Positions 9,333-19,099 of a stretch of DNA of 64,000 bases are shown here, in pieces. Numbering within the stretch: position 1 is the first letter of the stretch; each line of letters begins with the position of its first letter. Both the position numbers and the translations under genes were made by a program. Origin of the DNA: Enterococcus songbeiensis. GTDB taxonomy: Bacteria > Bacillota > Bacilli > Lactobacillales > Enterococcaceae. Under the pieces are notes generated by a model. That model saw only the letters and a list, made by a program, of their open reading frames with translations, did not search any database and had not been told where the DNA came from. The DNA lies in the NCBI RefSeq assembly GCF_005405265.1, contig NZ_BJDS01000008.1, positions 62,001-126,000 of the forward strand, read 5' to 3'.

Positions 9333-11798
9333 TTGGAACATCATCATGACATTCAAGAATTGACTTTAGAAGAAGTAATGGGGGATCGGTTTGGCCGTTA
9401 CTCCAAATACATCATCCAAGAACGGGCATTGCCCGATATTCGCGATGGCTTAAAACCCGTGCAACGTCGAATTCTATTTGCGATGAACAAAGATGGCAAC
9501 ACATATGACAAAGGCTTCCGTAAATCTGCGAAATCAGTCGGAAATATTATGGGGAATTATCATCCTCATGGAGACAGCAGTATTTATGAAGCAATGGTTC
9601 GCATGAGTCAGGATTGGAAATTACGGGAAGTCCTGATCGAAATGCATGGAAATAACGGGAGTATGGATGGTGACCCACCGGCTGCGATGCGGTACACAGA
9701 AGCTCGCCTATCGGAATTAAGCGGCGAAATGCTGAAGGATATCGAAAAAGAAACAGTAGATTTAGTTTGGAATTTTGACGATACTGAAAAAGAACCGACC
9801 GTTTTACCAGCAAAATTTCCTAATCTGTTGGTTAATGGGTCAACGGGAATCTCTGCCGGATATGCGACAGAAATTCCTACCCATAATTTGGATGAAGTAA
9901 TCAATGGAACCATTTATTTAATCGATCATCCTACTGCACCGTTGGAAAAATTACTGGAATTTATTCCTGGTCCGGATTTTCCAACCGGAGGGATTTTACA
10001 AGGAAAAGAAGAAATCCAAAAAGCTTATGAGACAGGTCGGGGAAAAGTAATTTTACGTTCTCAGACCAGTATTGAAGCAATGAAAGGCAATAAGCAACAA
10101 ATCGTCATCACAGAGATTCCTTACGAGGTTAATAAAGCGACACTCGTGAAAAAAATGGACGAGATTCGCTTGAATAAAAAAATTGAAGGAATCGCTGAAG
10201 TTCGGGATGAAAGTGACCGGACGGGTTTACGAATCGTGGTTGAGCTGAAAAAAGATGTCAATGCGGAAGGAATTCTAAATTATCTTTTCAAGAACACCGA
10301 GTTGCAGATCAATTATAATTTCAATATGGTCGCCATTGATGAAATGCGTCCCAAACAAGTGGGCTTGAAGCGGATTCTCGAAAGCTATATCAAACATCGC
10401 AAAGAAGTGATTATGAAACGCAGCCGTTTCGAATTAGAGAAAGCGCAACGCCGACAACATATTGTGGACGGCTTGATCAAAGCGCTGTCGATTCTCGATC
10501 AAGTTATCGCAACGATTCGTGGGAGTAAAGATAAAAAAGATGCCAAAAATAATTTGGTTGTTCGCCATGGCTTTACTGAAGAACAGGCAGAAGCAATCGT
10601 TACGTTACAATTGTATCGTTTAACAAATACCGACATCACGCAACTACAGCAAGAAGCGAAAGAACTGCAAATCTATATTGCGGAACGACACAATATTTTG
10701 AACAATGAGTCGGAGCTCCTAAAAGTCATCAAGAAAGAATTGAGGGAAGTCAAAAAGAAATACGGTAATCCACGACTGACAAAAATTCAAGATAAGATTG
10801 AAGAAATCAAGATTGAAACGGAAGTCTTGGTTGCCCAAGAAGATGTTGTCGTTTCAGTAACTCATGAAGGATATATCAAGCGTAGCAGTCTGCGTTCTTA
10901 TGGCGCATCGAAACCAAATGAACTGGGAATGAAGGATGGAGATTTTGTCTTATTCACCCAGCAGGCAAATACGCTCGATCATTTGTTGATAGTTACGACT
11001 CAGGGAAATATGATTTATCGTCCAGTTCATGAGCTGCCAGATATGAAATGGAAAGACATTGGTGAGCATATTTCTCAAACCATGATGAATTTTTCGACTG
11101 ATGAATCAATTTTAGCTGTCTTCAGCTACAAAGAATTAGATCCACAAAAGAATTTTGTTTTAATGACAAAACAGGGACTGATTAAACAAACTCGAATGTC
11201 AGAATTTGAACCTTGGCGGACCTACAAGAGCCGTCCGTTATCGATTATCAAATTTAAAGAGGCAAAAGACGAATTAATCAGTTGCTACCTTGTTAATCAA
11301 GAAGAGACGAAGGATGTCTTTTTAGCAAGCAATCGTGGATTTGGCTTGCGCTATCCATTGACGGAAGTGCCCGTTGTAGGACCAAAAGCTGCTGGCGTTA
11401 AGGCAATGAATCTGAAAGAAGATGATTACCTTGTTGGGGGAATGGTCGTTTATTCAGAAGGAGATACACCGGTTGTTATTGTGACGCAGCGTGGAGCGGT
11501 CAAACGAATGCTAGCACAAGAATTGAGTCCCCTTGGCAGAGCCAAACGCGGCTTGATGATCTTAAGAGAATTGAAAAAAAATCCGCACCGAATTGCCTAT
11601 ATTGGTCCTGGAGATCAGCGTCAATTGATTTTACAAAATCAAAAAGGACAACAAGTAGAAATTCAGTCGAATGATTACCCAATCAGCGATCGAACATCTA
11701 ATGGTTCCTTTGCTATGGATGAGAAACAAGGCGGAACAATCCTTCATGTTCAGGAAGTGAAAGATCCAGCCATCGAAGAAAACAAAACTGTTATATAG
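9333..11798 (+). CDS. parC: DNA topoisomerase IV subunit A (ParC)
   Basis: Breakage-reunion subunit of topoisomerase IV, 821 residues. TTG start behind AGGAGGTG. The quinolone-resistance region reads HPHGDSSIYE with Ser82 and Glu86 in the positions of E. coli Ser80 and Glu84, i.e. the susceptible-type residues. The catalytic tyrosine is Tyr121 in AMRYTEAR. A coiled stretch (about 430-490) leads to the C-terminal beta-pinwheel, with repeated blades such as GYIKRSSL, GNMIYRP, GLIKQTR and GAVKRML. It ends at a strong terminator. Confidence 0.96.
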   Translation: MEHHHDIQELTLEEVMGDRFGRYSKYIIQERALPDIRDGLKPVQRRILFAMNKDGNTYDKGFRKSAKSVGNIMGNYHPHGDSSIYEAMVRMSQDWKLREVLIEMHGNNGSMDGDPPAAMRYTEARLSELSGEMLKDIEKETVDLVWNFDDTEKEPTVLPAKFPNLLVNGSTGISAGYATEIPTHNLDEVINGTIYLIDHPTAPLEKLLEFIPGPDFPTGGILQGKEEIQKAYETGRGKVILRSQTSIEAMKGNKQQIVITEIPYEVNKATLVKKMDEIRLNKKIEGIAEVRDESDRTGLRIVVELKKDVNAEGILNYLFKNTELQINYNFNMVAIDEMRPKQVGLKRILESYIKHRKEVIMKRSRFELEKAQRRQHIVDGLIKALSILDQVIATIRGSKDKKDAKNNLVVRHGFTEEQAEAIVTLQLYRLTNTDITQLQQEAKELQIYIAERHNILNNESELLKVIKKELREVKKKYGNPRLTKIQDKIEEIKIETEVLVAQEDVVVSVTHEGYIKRSSLRSYGASKPNELGMKDGDFVLFTQQANTLDHLLIVTTQGNMIYRPVHELPDMKWKDIGEHISQTMMNFSTDESILAVFSYKELDPQKNFVLMTKQGLIKQTRMSEFEPWRTYKSRPLSIIKFKEAKDELISCYLVNQEETKDVFLASNRGFGLRYPLTEVPVVGPKAAGVKAMNLKEDDYLVGGMVVYSEGDTPVVIVTQRGAVKRMLAQELSPLGRAKRGLMILRELKKNPHRIAYIGPGDQRQLILQNQKGQQVEIQSNDYPISDRTSNGSFAMDEKQGGTILHVQEVKDPAIEENKTVI

Positions 11799-11805
11799 TT
11801 AATTT

Positions 11806-11845
11806 AAAAAACAGGTATCTGTATTGTTACAGATACCTGTTTTTT
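11806..11845 (+). terminator. Strong terminator after parC
   Basis: Near-perfect hairpin ACAGGTATCTGTA / TACAGATACCTGT with a 4-nt loop, flanked by A-run and T-run. Confidence 0.92.
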
Positions 11846-11959
11846 GTAGCAATAAATCGCAGGATTTTTTTTATTAGAAAAAATTAAATTAAGCGCTTCA
11901 CATAAGAGAATTCTATTGTATCAACGTTTATAAGAGGCGATTTTTTGTAAGTCACTTCC

Positions 11960-11977
11960 TTGTTCAAAATAAAACAA
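11960..11977. promoter_or_regulatory. Candidate Rex (NADH-sensing repressor) operator upstream of pflB
   Basis: TTGT-N10-ACAA, flanked by C and G to give CTTGTT-N8-AACAAG. This is the 18-bp geometry of Rex sites (TTGTGA...TCACAA), though the inner GA/TC positions are not conserved. It ends 9 nt before the pflB -35. Rex is known to control fermentation genes including pfl in Gram-positives, so the location fits. Confidence 0.4.
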
Positions 11978-11985
11978 GAAAATGC

Positions 11986-12013
11986 TTGCAAAGCCAATCG
12001 CTTGTGTTATACT
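11986..12013 (+). promoter_or_regulatory. pflB promoter with extended -10
   Basis: TTGCAA (11986-11991), 16-nt spacer, TATACT (12008-12013) preceded by TGT, an extended -10. The leader to the pflB ATG is about 45 nt and ends in AAGGAGG. Confidence 0.75.
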
Positions 12014-12065
12014 AACCTTGTAAAGCTGTTACATATTGAACAGAAAGATTAAGGAGGTCCATTAA

Positions 12066-14312
12066 ATGGAACAATGGAATGGATTCAAAGGCAAACTTTG
12101 GAAAGAAGAAATCAACACTCGCGACTTTATCCAAGCGAACTATACGCCATATGAAGGGGATGCAGCTTTCTTAGCAGAACCAACAGATGCAACCAAAACA
12201 CTTTGGAGCAAATTGCAAGATTTGCAAAAACAAGAACGTGAAAATGGCGGCGTATTAGACATGGAAGCGGATGTTGTTACGGCAGCAAATGCTTACGGTG
12301 CTGGCTATATTGATGAAGAACTAAAAGATCAAGAAAAAATCGTCGGTATCCAAACAGATAAACCTTTGAAACGTGCCTTCATGCCTTATGGCGGTATTCG
12401 CATGGCAGAAGAAGCGCTTGAAAGCTATGGCTACAAACCAAATCCTAAATTTACTGAAATCTTCAGCAAATATCATAAAACACATAATCAAGGTGTATTT
12501 GATGCCTACACACCTGAAATTCGTGCGGCTCGCCGTAACAAAATCATCACAGGTCTTCCCGATACCTATGGTCGTGGACGGATTGTTGGCGATTATCGTC
12601 GGGTAGCATTATACGGTATCGATTACTTGATGGAACAAAAATTCAAAGATCACGAAAACTGTGGACATGGACAATTCACTGACGAAGATATTCGTTTGCG
12701 TGAAGAAATCACTGACCAATACAATGCCTTAAAACGCATGAAAGAAATGGCTGCTGCTTATGGATTTGATATTTCACGTCCAGCTGCTGACGCACAAGAA
12801 GCCGTTCAATGGTTATACTTTGGTTACCTTGCTGCAATCAAAGAACAAAATGGTGCGGCAATGTCAATCGGCCGTGTATCAACTTTCTTAGATGTTTATA
12901 TTCAACGTGACATCAAAAATGGTACATTGACAGAAGAAGGCGCACAAGAATTGATCGACCATTTGGTAATGAAATTACGTATGGTTAAATTCGCACGTAT
13001 CCCTTCATACAATGAATTGTTCTCTGGCGATCCAGTTTGGGCAACTTTGTCAATCGCTGGTATGGGCTTAGACGGACGTACGTTGGTTACAAAAAATGAC
13101 TTCCGTTTCTTGCGTACTTTGCAAAACATGGGACCTTCACCAGAACCAAACTTAACTGTCTTGTATTCTTCACGTTTACCTCAAGGCTTTAAAGATTATG
13201 CTGCGAAGATTTCTATCGAAACATCATCAATCCAATACGAAAATGACGATGTAATGCGTCCTGTATGGTTGGATGACTATGCAATCTGCTGTTGTGTATC
13301 CGCTACTCAAACTGGTAAAGAAATGCAATTCTTTGGTGCTCGTGCCAACCTTGCAAAAGCTTTATTGTATGCAATCAACGGTGGTGTGGATGAAAAATCA
13401 AAAGCACAAGTTGGACCTGCTTATCGCGCAATCACTTCTGACGATGCGTTGGATTATGATGACGTAATGGCAAAATATGACGACATGATGGAATGGTTGG
13501 CTGGAATGTATGTCAACACATTGAATATCATTCATTACATGCATGATCGTTATTACTACGAAGCTGCTGAATTAGCTTTGATGGATACAAACTTGAAACG
13601 TACATTTGCAACTGGTATTGCCGGCTTCTCTCATGTTGTCGATTCATTATCTGCAATCAAATACGCAAAAGTTTACCCAGTTCGTGACGAAGACGGCCTA
13701 GTCGTTGACTATAAGACAGAAGGCGAATTCCCTAAATATGGGAATGACGATGACCGCGCAGATGATATCGCTGTTTGGTTATTGAAAACTTTCTTAGAAA
13801 AATTGGAACATTACCATACTTACCGTGATTCAGAACCAACAACATCGATTTTGACAATCACATCAAATGTTGTTTACGGTAAAGCAACCGGTAGCCTACC
13901 TGACGGACGTCCTGCAGGTGCACCATTATCACCAGGTGCTAACCCATCTTACGGTGCAGAACAACACGGCTTGTTGGCTTCACTAAATTCATTGACTAAA
14001 TTGCCTTACGAATATGCTTTGGATGGTATCTCAAATACACAAAGTATCAATCCTGATGCATTAGGACATGATGAAGAAGAACAAGTAGCAAACTTGACAA
14101 ATGTCTTGAACGGTTACTTTGATCAAGGTGCACACCATTTGAACGTGAACGTCTTTGGTAAAGAAAAATTAGTTGATGCAATGGAACATCCAGAAAAAGA
14201 AGAATATGCGAACTTTACAATTCGGGTTTCTGGTTATGCCGTTAAATTTATCGACTTGACTCGTGAACAACAATTAGACGTAATCAGCCGTACATTCCAC
14301 GAAAAAATGTAG
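12066..14312 (+). CDS. pflB: Formate C-acetyltransferase (pyruvate formate-lyase)
   Basis: Converts pyruvate and CoA to acetyl-CoA and formate in anaerobic mixed-acid fermentation; a glycyl-radical enzyme of 748 residues. The radical glycine is Gly723 in RVSGYAVKF. The active-site cysteine pair corresponds to Cys409-Cys410; here a third cysteine, Cys408, precedes them (AICCCVSA), where E. coli has alanine. Codon use is strongly biased, as expected for a very highly expressed gene. SD AAGGAGG. A terminator separates it from pflA, so activase is likely made at a lower level by read-through. Confidence 0.97.
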   Translation: MEQWNGFKGKLWKEEINTRDFIQANYTPYEGDAAFLAEPTDATKTLWSKLQDLQKQERENGGVLDMEADVVTAANAYGAGYIDEELKDQEKIVGIQTDKPLKRAFMPYGGIRMAEEALESYGYKPNPKFTEIFSKYHKTHNQGVFDAYTPEIRAARRNKIITGLPDTYGRGRIVGDYRRVALYGIDYLMEQKFKDHENCGHGQFTDEDIRLREEITDQYNALKRMKEMAAAYGFDISRPAADAQEAVQWLYFGYLAAIKEQNGAAMSIGRVSTFLDVYIQRDIKNGTLTEEGAQELIDHLVMKLRMVKFARIPSYNELFSGDPVWATLSIAGMGLDGRTLVTKNDFRFLRTLQNMGPSPEPNLTVLYSSRLPQGFKDYAAKISIETSSIQYENDDVMRPVWLDDYAICCCVSATQTGKEMQFFGARANLAKALLYAINGGVDEKSKAQVGPAYRAITSDDALDYDDVMAKYDDMMEWLAGMYVNTLNIIHYMHDRYYYEAAELALMDTNLKRTFATGIAGFSHVVDSLSAIKYAKVYPVRDEDGLVVDYKTEGEFPKYGNDDDRADDIAVWLLKTFLEKLEHYHTYRDSEPTTSILTITSNVVYGKATGSLPDGRPAGAPLSPGANPSYGAEQHGLLASLNSLTKLPYEYALDGISNTQSINPDALGHDEEEQVANLTNVLNGYFDQGAHHLNVNVFGKEKLVDAMEHPEKEEYANFTIRVSGYAVKFIDLTREQQLDVISRTFHEKM

Positions 14313-14335
14313 GCTTGTCTACAAATTAAATAGTA

Positions 14336-14383
14336 CAAAAACGAAGGCGGATGGACGGAGTTCTATTCGCTTTCGTTTTTTTT
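14336..14383 (+). terminator. Terminator/attenuator between pflB and pflA
   Basis: AAAAACGAAGGCG pairs with CGCTTTCGTTTTT around a 17-nt loop, followed by more T. It lies inside the presumed pfl operon, suggesting partial termination. Confidence 0.8.
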
Positions 14384-14403
14384 ATATAAAGGAGGAGCTG
14401 TTT

Positions 14404-15183
14404 ATGTCAACTGTGACTGAACAACCAATTATCGGCAATATCCACTCTACAGAAAGTTTTGGCTCCGTTGATGGTCCTGGGGTACGTTTCATTGTATTTA
14501 TGCAAGGCTGTCGGATGCGTTGTCAATTCTGTCATAATCCTGATACATGGAAAATCAATGACCCGAAAGCAAAACATCGGACCGCCGATGATGTATTGGA
14601 AGAAGCATTGCATTACAAAAGCTATTGGGGAAAAAAGGGCGGCTTGACCGTCAGTGGTGGTGAACCTCTTTTACAAATTGATTTTTTGATTGATTTGTTC
14701 AAAAAAGCCAAGGAACAAGGCATCAATACTACGTTGGATACTTGTGGAAATCCTTTTACCTATAAAGAACCATTTTTCTCAAAATTCCAAGAGCTGATGA
14801 AATACACCGACTTGATTTTATTTGATATTAAACAGATTGATGACGAAAAACATAGAGAATTGACAGGTCAAAGCAACAACAATATTTTGGAAATGGCAAA
14901 ATATTTGTCTGAAATCAATAAACCTGTTTGGATTCGCCATGTGTTGGTACCGTTTAGAAGTGATTTTGATGAATTTCTGACTCGTTTGGATACCTTTATC
15001 AAATCATTAAATAATGTTGATAAAGTAGAAATCCTCCCTTATCATACGATGGGTAAATATAAGTGGGAAGAATTGGACCTTGCTTATCCTTTGGAAGGAA
15101 TCAATCCCCCAACAGAAGAACGGGTACAAAATGCCAAAGAATTGCTACATACCAGCGACTATACCGGCTATTTAACAAGATAA
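14404..15183 (+). CDS. pflA: Pyruvate formate-lyase-activating enzyme (radical SAM)
   Basis: Generates the glycyl radical on PflB using S-adenosylmethionine and a [4Fe-4S] cluster. It has 259 residues. The cluster motif CX3CX2C is Cys36, Cys40 and Cys43 (GCRMRCQFCHNP). TVSGGEPLLQ is the SAM-binding GGE motif. SFGSVDGPGVRF is the typical N-terminus of activases. ATG behind AAAGGAGGAG, 91 nt after pflB. Flanked by terminators on both sides. Confidence 0.95.
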   Translation: MSTVTEQPIIGNIHSTESFGSVDGPGVRFIVFMQGCRMRCQFCHNPDTWKINDPKAKHRTADDVLEEALHYKSYWGKKGGLTVSGGEPLLQIDFLIDLFKKAKEQGINTTLDTCGNPFTYKEPFFSKFQELMKYTDLILFDIKQIDDEKHRELTGQSNNNILEMAKYLSEINKPVWIRHVLVPFRSDFDEFLTRLDTFIKSLNNVDKVEILPYHTMGKYKWEELDLAYPLEGINPPTEERVQNAKELLHTSDYTGYLTR

Positions 15184-15186
15184 ACA

Positions 15187-15230
15187 AAACAGGAAAGAGG
15201 AGATTTTTTATTGAATCTTTCCTGTTTTTT
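15187..15230 (+). terminator. Terminator after pflA
   Basis: AACAGGAAAGA pairs with TCTTTCCTGTT around an 18-nt loop, followed by six T. Confidence 0.85.
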
Positions 15231-15272
15231 GCTATTATTAGAATGAAGTGAATAAAAAAAGGAGCGAATCAC

Positions 15273-16199
15273 ATGTCAAAAATTTTAGTTTTTGGTCATC
15301 AAAACCCAGATACAGATGCGATTGGCGCAGCAATCGCCTTTGCACATTTACAAAAAGAATTAGGTAAGGATACTGAAGCAGTTGCTTTGGGTGCCCCTAG
15401 CGAAGAAACACAATACGCTTTGGATCATTTTCAATTGGAAGCACCACGAGTTGTTGAAAAAGCAGGAGAAGCAACCGATGTGATGCTTGTCGATCATAAT
15501 GAGTTCCAACAAAGTATTGCAGATATTGCAGATGTAAATATTTTGGCAGTCGTTGACCACCATCGTATCGCCAACTTTGAAACAGCGAATCCTTTGTATT
15601 ATCGTGCGGAACCAGTCGGATGTACCAGTACGATTGTTTTAAAATTATATAAGGAAGCTGAAATCGACGTTCCTAAACAAATCGCCGGAATCATGTTATC
15701 CGCAATTATTTCTGATACGTTGCTGTTTAAATCACCAACCTGTACCAAAGAAGACGTCAACGCTGCAACAGAATTGGCTGCTTTGGCGGAAGTTGACTTG
15801 AATGAATATGGTTTGGCAATGTTGAAAGCCGGGACCAACCTTAGTGATAAATCTGCAGAAACGCTGCTGGATTTAGATGCGAAGAGTTTTCCAATGAGTG
15901 ATAAAAATGTTCGTATCGCCCAAGTCAATACGGTAGATCTAAAAGAAGTTTTTGATCGCCAAGCAGAATTGGAAACAACGATGGCCTTAGAAAATACTAA
16001 AAAAGGCTATGACCTATTCTTGTTGATTGCTACTGATATTTTAGCCAGTGATTCTGAATTGTTAGTTGTAGGTGAACCCAAAGAAGCTGTAGAAGCTGCT
16101 TTTCAAACGACACTGACAAATAACCGTGCCTTGTTAAAAGGTGTTGTTTCCCGGAAGAAACAAGTTGTACCACAATTAACAGAAGCTTTTTCAAACTAA
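15273..16199 (+). CDS. ppaC: Manganese-dependent inorganic pyrophosphatase, family II
   Basis: Hydrolyses pyrophosphate to phosphate, driving biosynthesis. It has 308 residues of the DHH phosphoesterase fold. Metal ligands seen are His9, Asp13 and Asp15 ([12 protein letters not shown]), Asp74 (VDHNE) and the DHH at Asp95-His97. The C-terminal DHHA2 domain ends with [10 protein letters not shown], the usual substrate-binding RKK. No CBS insert, so it is the short unregulated form. ATG behind AAGGAGCG. Flanked by terminators, so single-gene transcription is likely. Confidence 0.96.
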   Translation: MSKILVFGHQNPDTDAIGAAIAFAHLQKELGKDTEAVALGAPSEETQYALDHFQLEAPRVVEKAGEATDVMLVDHNEFQQSIADIADVNILAVVDHHRIANFETANPLYYRAEPVGCTSTIVLKLYKEAEIDVPKQIAGIMLSAIISDTLLFKSPTCTKEDVNAATELAALAEVDLNEYGLAMLKAGTNLSDKSAETLLDLDAKSFPMSDKNVRIAQVNTVDLKEVFDRQAELETTMALENTKKGYDLFLLIATDILASDSELLVVGEPKEAVEAAFQTTLTNNRALLKGVVSRKKQVVPQLTEAFSN

Positions 16200-16206
16200 T
16201 TCATTT

Positions 16207-16247
16207 GAAGAAGAGTGGGTGAGTGATTCACTTCCTCTTCTTTTTTT
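16207..16247 (+). terminator. Terminator after ppaC
   Basis: GAAGAAGAGTGGGTGA pairs with TCACTTCCTCTTC with a 4-nt loop, then seven T. Confidence 0.85.
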
Positions 16248-16268
16248 GAGAATAAAAGAGGGAAGACG

Positions 16269-17072
16269 ATGCATTATTTTTATTCAGGAGAAATGCCAGA
16301 ACTTCTTAAAAATCCCAACTTCGAAAAACTCACTGATTTTTTACAGGAACAGCCAACTGTGACCTTGCGTCAACTGAAAGCTGTTTTTCCGGAGAAGAAC
16401 TTTGAACGATTTTTGGACCAGATGATTCAATTGGGATTTGTTCGTCGAGAAGATCGCCGCTACTCCCTTGATTTTCCAATTTATGAGGAGAAAATTCCTT
16501 CGGGAGAAATACTCGGGTTACAAGAAGAACGGCTAGAAACAGCTGATTTAGTGCGCATTTGCTACGAGGTAATAGAAGCATTGAAACAGCGCACATACTT
16601 TTTCGCACTGACAGATAAGCAACGACTGCCAATGTATTTTGAGGCAGGAAATCAGATTCGGTTTTATAGTGTTCTTTACCAACGAAATAGCTGTGCTTTG
16701 CCGGTTTATTTTACGAATAACCGAGAAGGAAGGACAGAGAAAAATCCGTTGGAGCTGCAGCAGTTGATTGGGGATGTCAATGAGGAGTATTTTTTTGATC
16801 AGGTGGAAGTTATTTTGGAACGGAGTAACAAGCAGCGGAAGATTCGTGAAAGTATTTTTTTAAAGGCGCTGCTGGAAACACAGATTCTCCAAGAGGAAAC
16901 GAACCAAGTAAGGGTGCCTGTGATTTCAAGTGAAAAAGAGAGTTTTGGTCTAGAATTGGATTCTATTCCTACTTTTAGGCTGTTTTGTCTGCTTGATTAT
17001 TTGATGAACAAACTTGGACAGGAGTCTTTAACCTTCCTAATTAAGGATGAAAAGGAAGAAAAAAGCCATTAA
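16269..17072 (+). CDS. Hypothetical protein, possibly DUF1803 family
   Basis: 267 residues with no signal peptide or membrane segment. The first 75 residues look like a small helical, winged-helix-like domain (LRQLKAVFPEKNFERFLDQMIQLGFVRREDRRYSL). The middle is mixed alpha/beta with no catalytic motif I recognise. Proteins of this type (DUF1803) often follow ppaC in lactic acid bacteria; that family assignment is from memory of context and is tentative. ATG behind GAGGGAAG, 69 nt after ppaC. Confidence 0.6.
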   Translation: MHYFYSGEMPELLKNPNFEKLTDFLQEQPTVTLRQLKAVFPEKNFERFLDQMIQLGFVRREDRRYSLDFPIYEEKIPSGEILGLQEERLETADLVRICYEVIEALKQRTYFFALTDKQRLPMYFEAGNQIRFYSVLYQRNSCALPVYFTNNREGRTEKNPLELQQLIGDVNEEYFFDQVEVILERSNKQRKIRESIFLKALLETQILQEETNQVRVPVISSEKESFGLELDSIPTFRLFCLLDYLMNKLGQESLTFLIKDEKEEKSH

Positions 17073-17117
17073 GATTAAATATTAATGATTATTATTAGAA
17101 TATAACGAGTGTATTGA

Positions 17118-17146
17118 TTGATTATGCCATTTTTTGTTGCTATCAT
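17118..17146 (+). promoter_or_regulatory. Promoter of the 145-residue hypothetical gene
   Basis: TTGATT (17118-17123), 17-nt spacer, TATCAT (17141-17146) with TGC just before it, an extended -10. Confidence 0.6.
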
Positions 17147-17179
17147 TGATTTAGAATAGCAATGAAGGAGCGTTTTGTG

Positions 17180-17617
17180 ATGGAAAGTGTGAAGGATAAT
17201 CCGATAACGAAAACAAAAAATGGTGAAGTAATCACGTTTATTCCTAAGGGTGAAATTGAAAAAGCCCGCAGAGAGTTGTCTGTCAGCGGGTTTGATGAGG
17301 GGAAGTTTTCTGATGGTGAATTGATTTTGGCGATTCGTCAGAAACAGTCAGTTGGGGCAGCCACCGTTATTCCTGTCGTTTTAGATTGGCTGATTGAAAA
17401 AAATTTCATCCTATCAGGTTCGCAAGCAATCAGTTACCTGCACGATAAAGGAAAGACAGCAAATGAACAATTACGCTATCAAGTTGTAGGAGAGATTGAT
17501 TTTGACGCGGACGGCAACTACTTTCTTGTGGTAGCGTCTAGCCAGAAGAAAAAAATTGAAAGTATGTTTAAGGTTTATACTGGTGGGCTGATCAAAGAGT
17601 TATGGGCAACAAATTAA
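17180..17617 (+). CDS. Hypothetical protein, 145 residues
   Basis: I do not recognise this protein. Start at ATG 17180 because AAGGAG (17165-17170) lies 9 nt upstream; the earlier ATG at 17162 precedes that SD. It is soluble and mixed alpha/beta, with a segment SVGAATVIPVVLDWLIEKNFILSGSQA (positions about 57-83) that reads like a helix-rich core and a C-terminal beta stretch (GEIDFDADGNYFLVVASS). It has its own promoter and ends at a convergent terminator, so it is a stand-alone gene. Confidence 0.75.
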   Translation: MESVKDNPITKTKNGEVITFIPKGEIEKARRELSVSGFDEGKFSDGELILAIRQKQSVGAATVIPVVLDWLIEKNFILSGSQAISYLHDKGKTANEQLRYQVVGEIDFDADGNYFLVVASSQKKKIESMFKVYTGGLIKELWATN

Positions 17618-17660
17618 AAAAACCGGAAATTTTCGAAAAACTGAAAATTTCCGGTTTTTT
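17616..17660. terminator. Bidirectional terminator
   Basis: ACCGGAAATTTTC pairs with GAAAATTTCCGGT around an 8-nt loop, with A-run and T-run on the two sides. Shared by the convergent genes at 17180-17617 (+) and 17660-18265 (-). Confidence 0.9.
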
Positions 17661-18265
17661 TATTCTGCAACAACAGCTTCTGCATTTTTAACAAATACAC
17701 TCAAGGTTGCAATCAAAAATGCATCCACCAAAACACTACCGGTATTTGGTAAATTGAATTCTGTCAAGAACAGGGTGTACAAAATACTGAAAAGATAGAT
17801 GAATAAGCAGGCTAAAGTAATCAAGGCGTAAATTAAATGACCTGGGTGTTTCAAAAAGTTCATAAAATAAAAGAATAAGGCCATCGTAACCAAAAGCAGC
17901 TGAATCCCCACTAGTAAAAGATAAGAAAAAGAATGAGGATCAAATACAAAAATAAATGTACGAAGAAGCAGGAGCAATTGACATGCGACAAGTAGTTGCG
18001 TCGCCTCGATAAACTCATCCTTCGTTGATCGTTTAAAATAAATGAGCAAACCTGAACTAAATAAAAGGGCAGATAAAATGAAGAAATGTAAAAAAAGTTG
18101 CGAGCTGGCAATTTGCTGATAAGCCGTTTCTGAAAGCGGGTCAGTGGGTAAAAAAGCAAGAATTTGTTCCATGGACAGAATGTGTAAAAGAAAAGATAAA
18201 ATCGCCGCAGCACCGCAGCTGAGCAAGAAACGTTTTAATCGATTTTCCTGTATATATTGTTTCAT
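17660..18265 (-). CDS. Hypothetical membrane protein, 201 residues
   Basis: About five or six hydrophobic helices spread from residue 12 to 190, short loops, and a basic N-terminus (KQYIQENRLKRF), i.e. cytoplasmic start. No motif that would give a function. ATG behind GGGAGGTG with a 6-nt spacer. It is transcribed alone, converging on the shared terminator. It could be a small accessory or uncharacterised transporter; sequence alone does not say. Confidence 0.7.
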   Translation of the reverse strand: MKQYIQENRLKRFLLSCGAAAILSFLLHILSMEQILAFLPTDPLSETAYQQIASSQLFLHFFILSALLFSSGLLIYFKRSTKDEFIEATQLLVACQLLLLLRTFIFVFDPHSFSYLLLVGIQLLLVTMALFFYFMNFLKHPGHLIYALITLACLFIYLFSILYTLFLTEFNLPNTGSVLVDAFLIATLSVFVKNAEAVVAE

Positions 18266-18344
18266 TTAGACACCTCCCATCAAGCTACATGACTGATAAT
18301 AACAAAAGGATGAGAAGTTGTCGAATATTTTCACAAACAATAAC

Positions 18345-18389
18345 AAAAAAAGTGAAAAAAACAGCTGAGAAACTGTTTTTTTCACTTTT
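18345..18389 (-). terminator. Terminator of the UPF0316 gene
   Basis: Palindrome AGTGAAAAAAACAG / CTGTTTTTTTCACT with an 8-nt loop, overlapping the 3' end of the minus-strand gene that starts at 18931. Confidence 0.85.
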
Positions 18390-18931
18390 TATTGCCGCTT
18401 TTGTCGTTTCCGAACTCGTTTTGTCCAGAAACCGCCAGAGATATATTTAGGCTCATAAGAAATAATGAAGGCCCGTTCTTCGACTTCTTTGATTAGACGA
18501 TACAAGTCCCGTTCGCTTTTTCGCGGGGATAAAATTTCTAAAACCATTCGTTCGCCTTCTAATCCTTGCGCAAAGGTCTGTGTAACACCATAGCCATTTT
18601 CCCGTAAAATTTTTGGCAGACTCCGTTCTTCTTCTGTATTGGAAGGTAGGATTGCGGTAACCATGATATACCCGAGAGCCAGAGCATCCTCAATTTTAAT
18701 GCCAACACTGATACCTACGCCATAGCCGAGGGCGTAAACGAATAAATTAATAGGGTTATCCAGGCGATCAAGGACCATGGATAATCCTACGATGTAAATA
18801 ATGATTTCTGCCATACTAACCAAAGGAGCGATTAAACGATACCCCTTCATTGTTAATAAAAAGCGCAGTGTATTCAGTGTGATATAGGCAAAATTAATAA
18901 GGAAGATCATTAGCAACATTTTGATGTCCAT
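18389..18931 (-). CDS. UPF0316 / DUF2179 membrane protein (YebE-like)
   Basis: 180 residues. Three membrane helices in the first 75 residues, the conserved GYGVGISVGIKIEDALALG segment, then a cytosolic DUF2179 domain (about 90-165) with EREL-type motif ISPRKSERDLYRLI and a basic tail (RVRKRQKRQ). The family is widespread in Firmicutes and has no assigned biochemical role; DUF2179 domains in other proteins resemble small ligand-binding modules. ATG behind AAAGGAGG, spacer 8 nt. Single gene between terminators. Confidence 0.85.
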   Translation of the reverse strand: MDIKMLLMIFLINFAYITLNTLRFLLTMKGYRLIAPLVSMAEIIIYIVGLSMVLDRLDNPINLFVYALGYGVGISVGIKIEDALALGYIMVTAILPSNTEEERSLPKILRENGYGVTQTFAQGLEGERMVLEILSPRKSERDLYRLIKEVEERAFIISYEPKYISGGFWTKRVRKRQKRQ

Positions 18932-19099
18932 TCGATGAACCTCCTTTCGTCAATTTTCAGTATAACAAAAATAAAAAGGAAACAAAAGTTTTAGCGGTTT
19001 GTCGAATCATTAGAATAATCAGATAGTTTAAATTGCTTAATGATGAGAAAAAGATTATAATTATCATATAAAACGTTTCCTTTGAAAGAGGTGAAGAGG

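Noticed and set aside
11882-11895. Possible cre site ATTAAGCGCTTCAC upstream of pflB
   Set aside because: The AAGCGCTT core is attractive but five of ten defined positions of the cre consensus are wrong.
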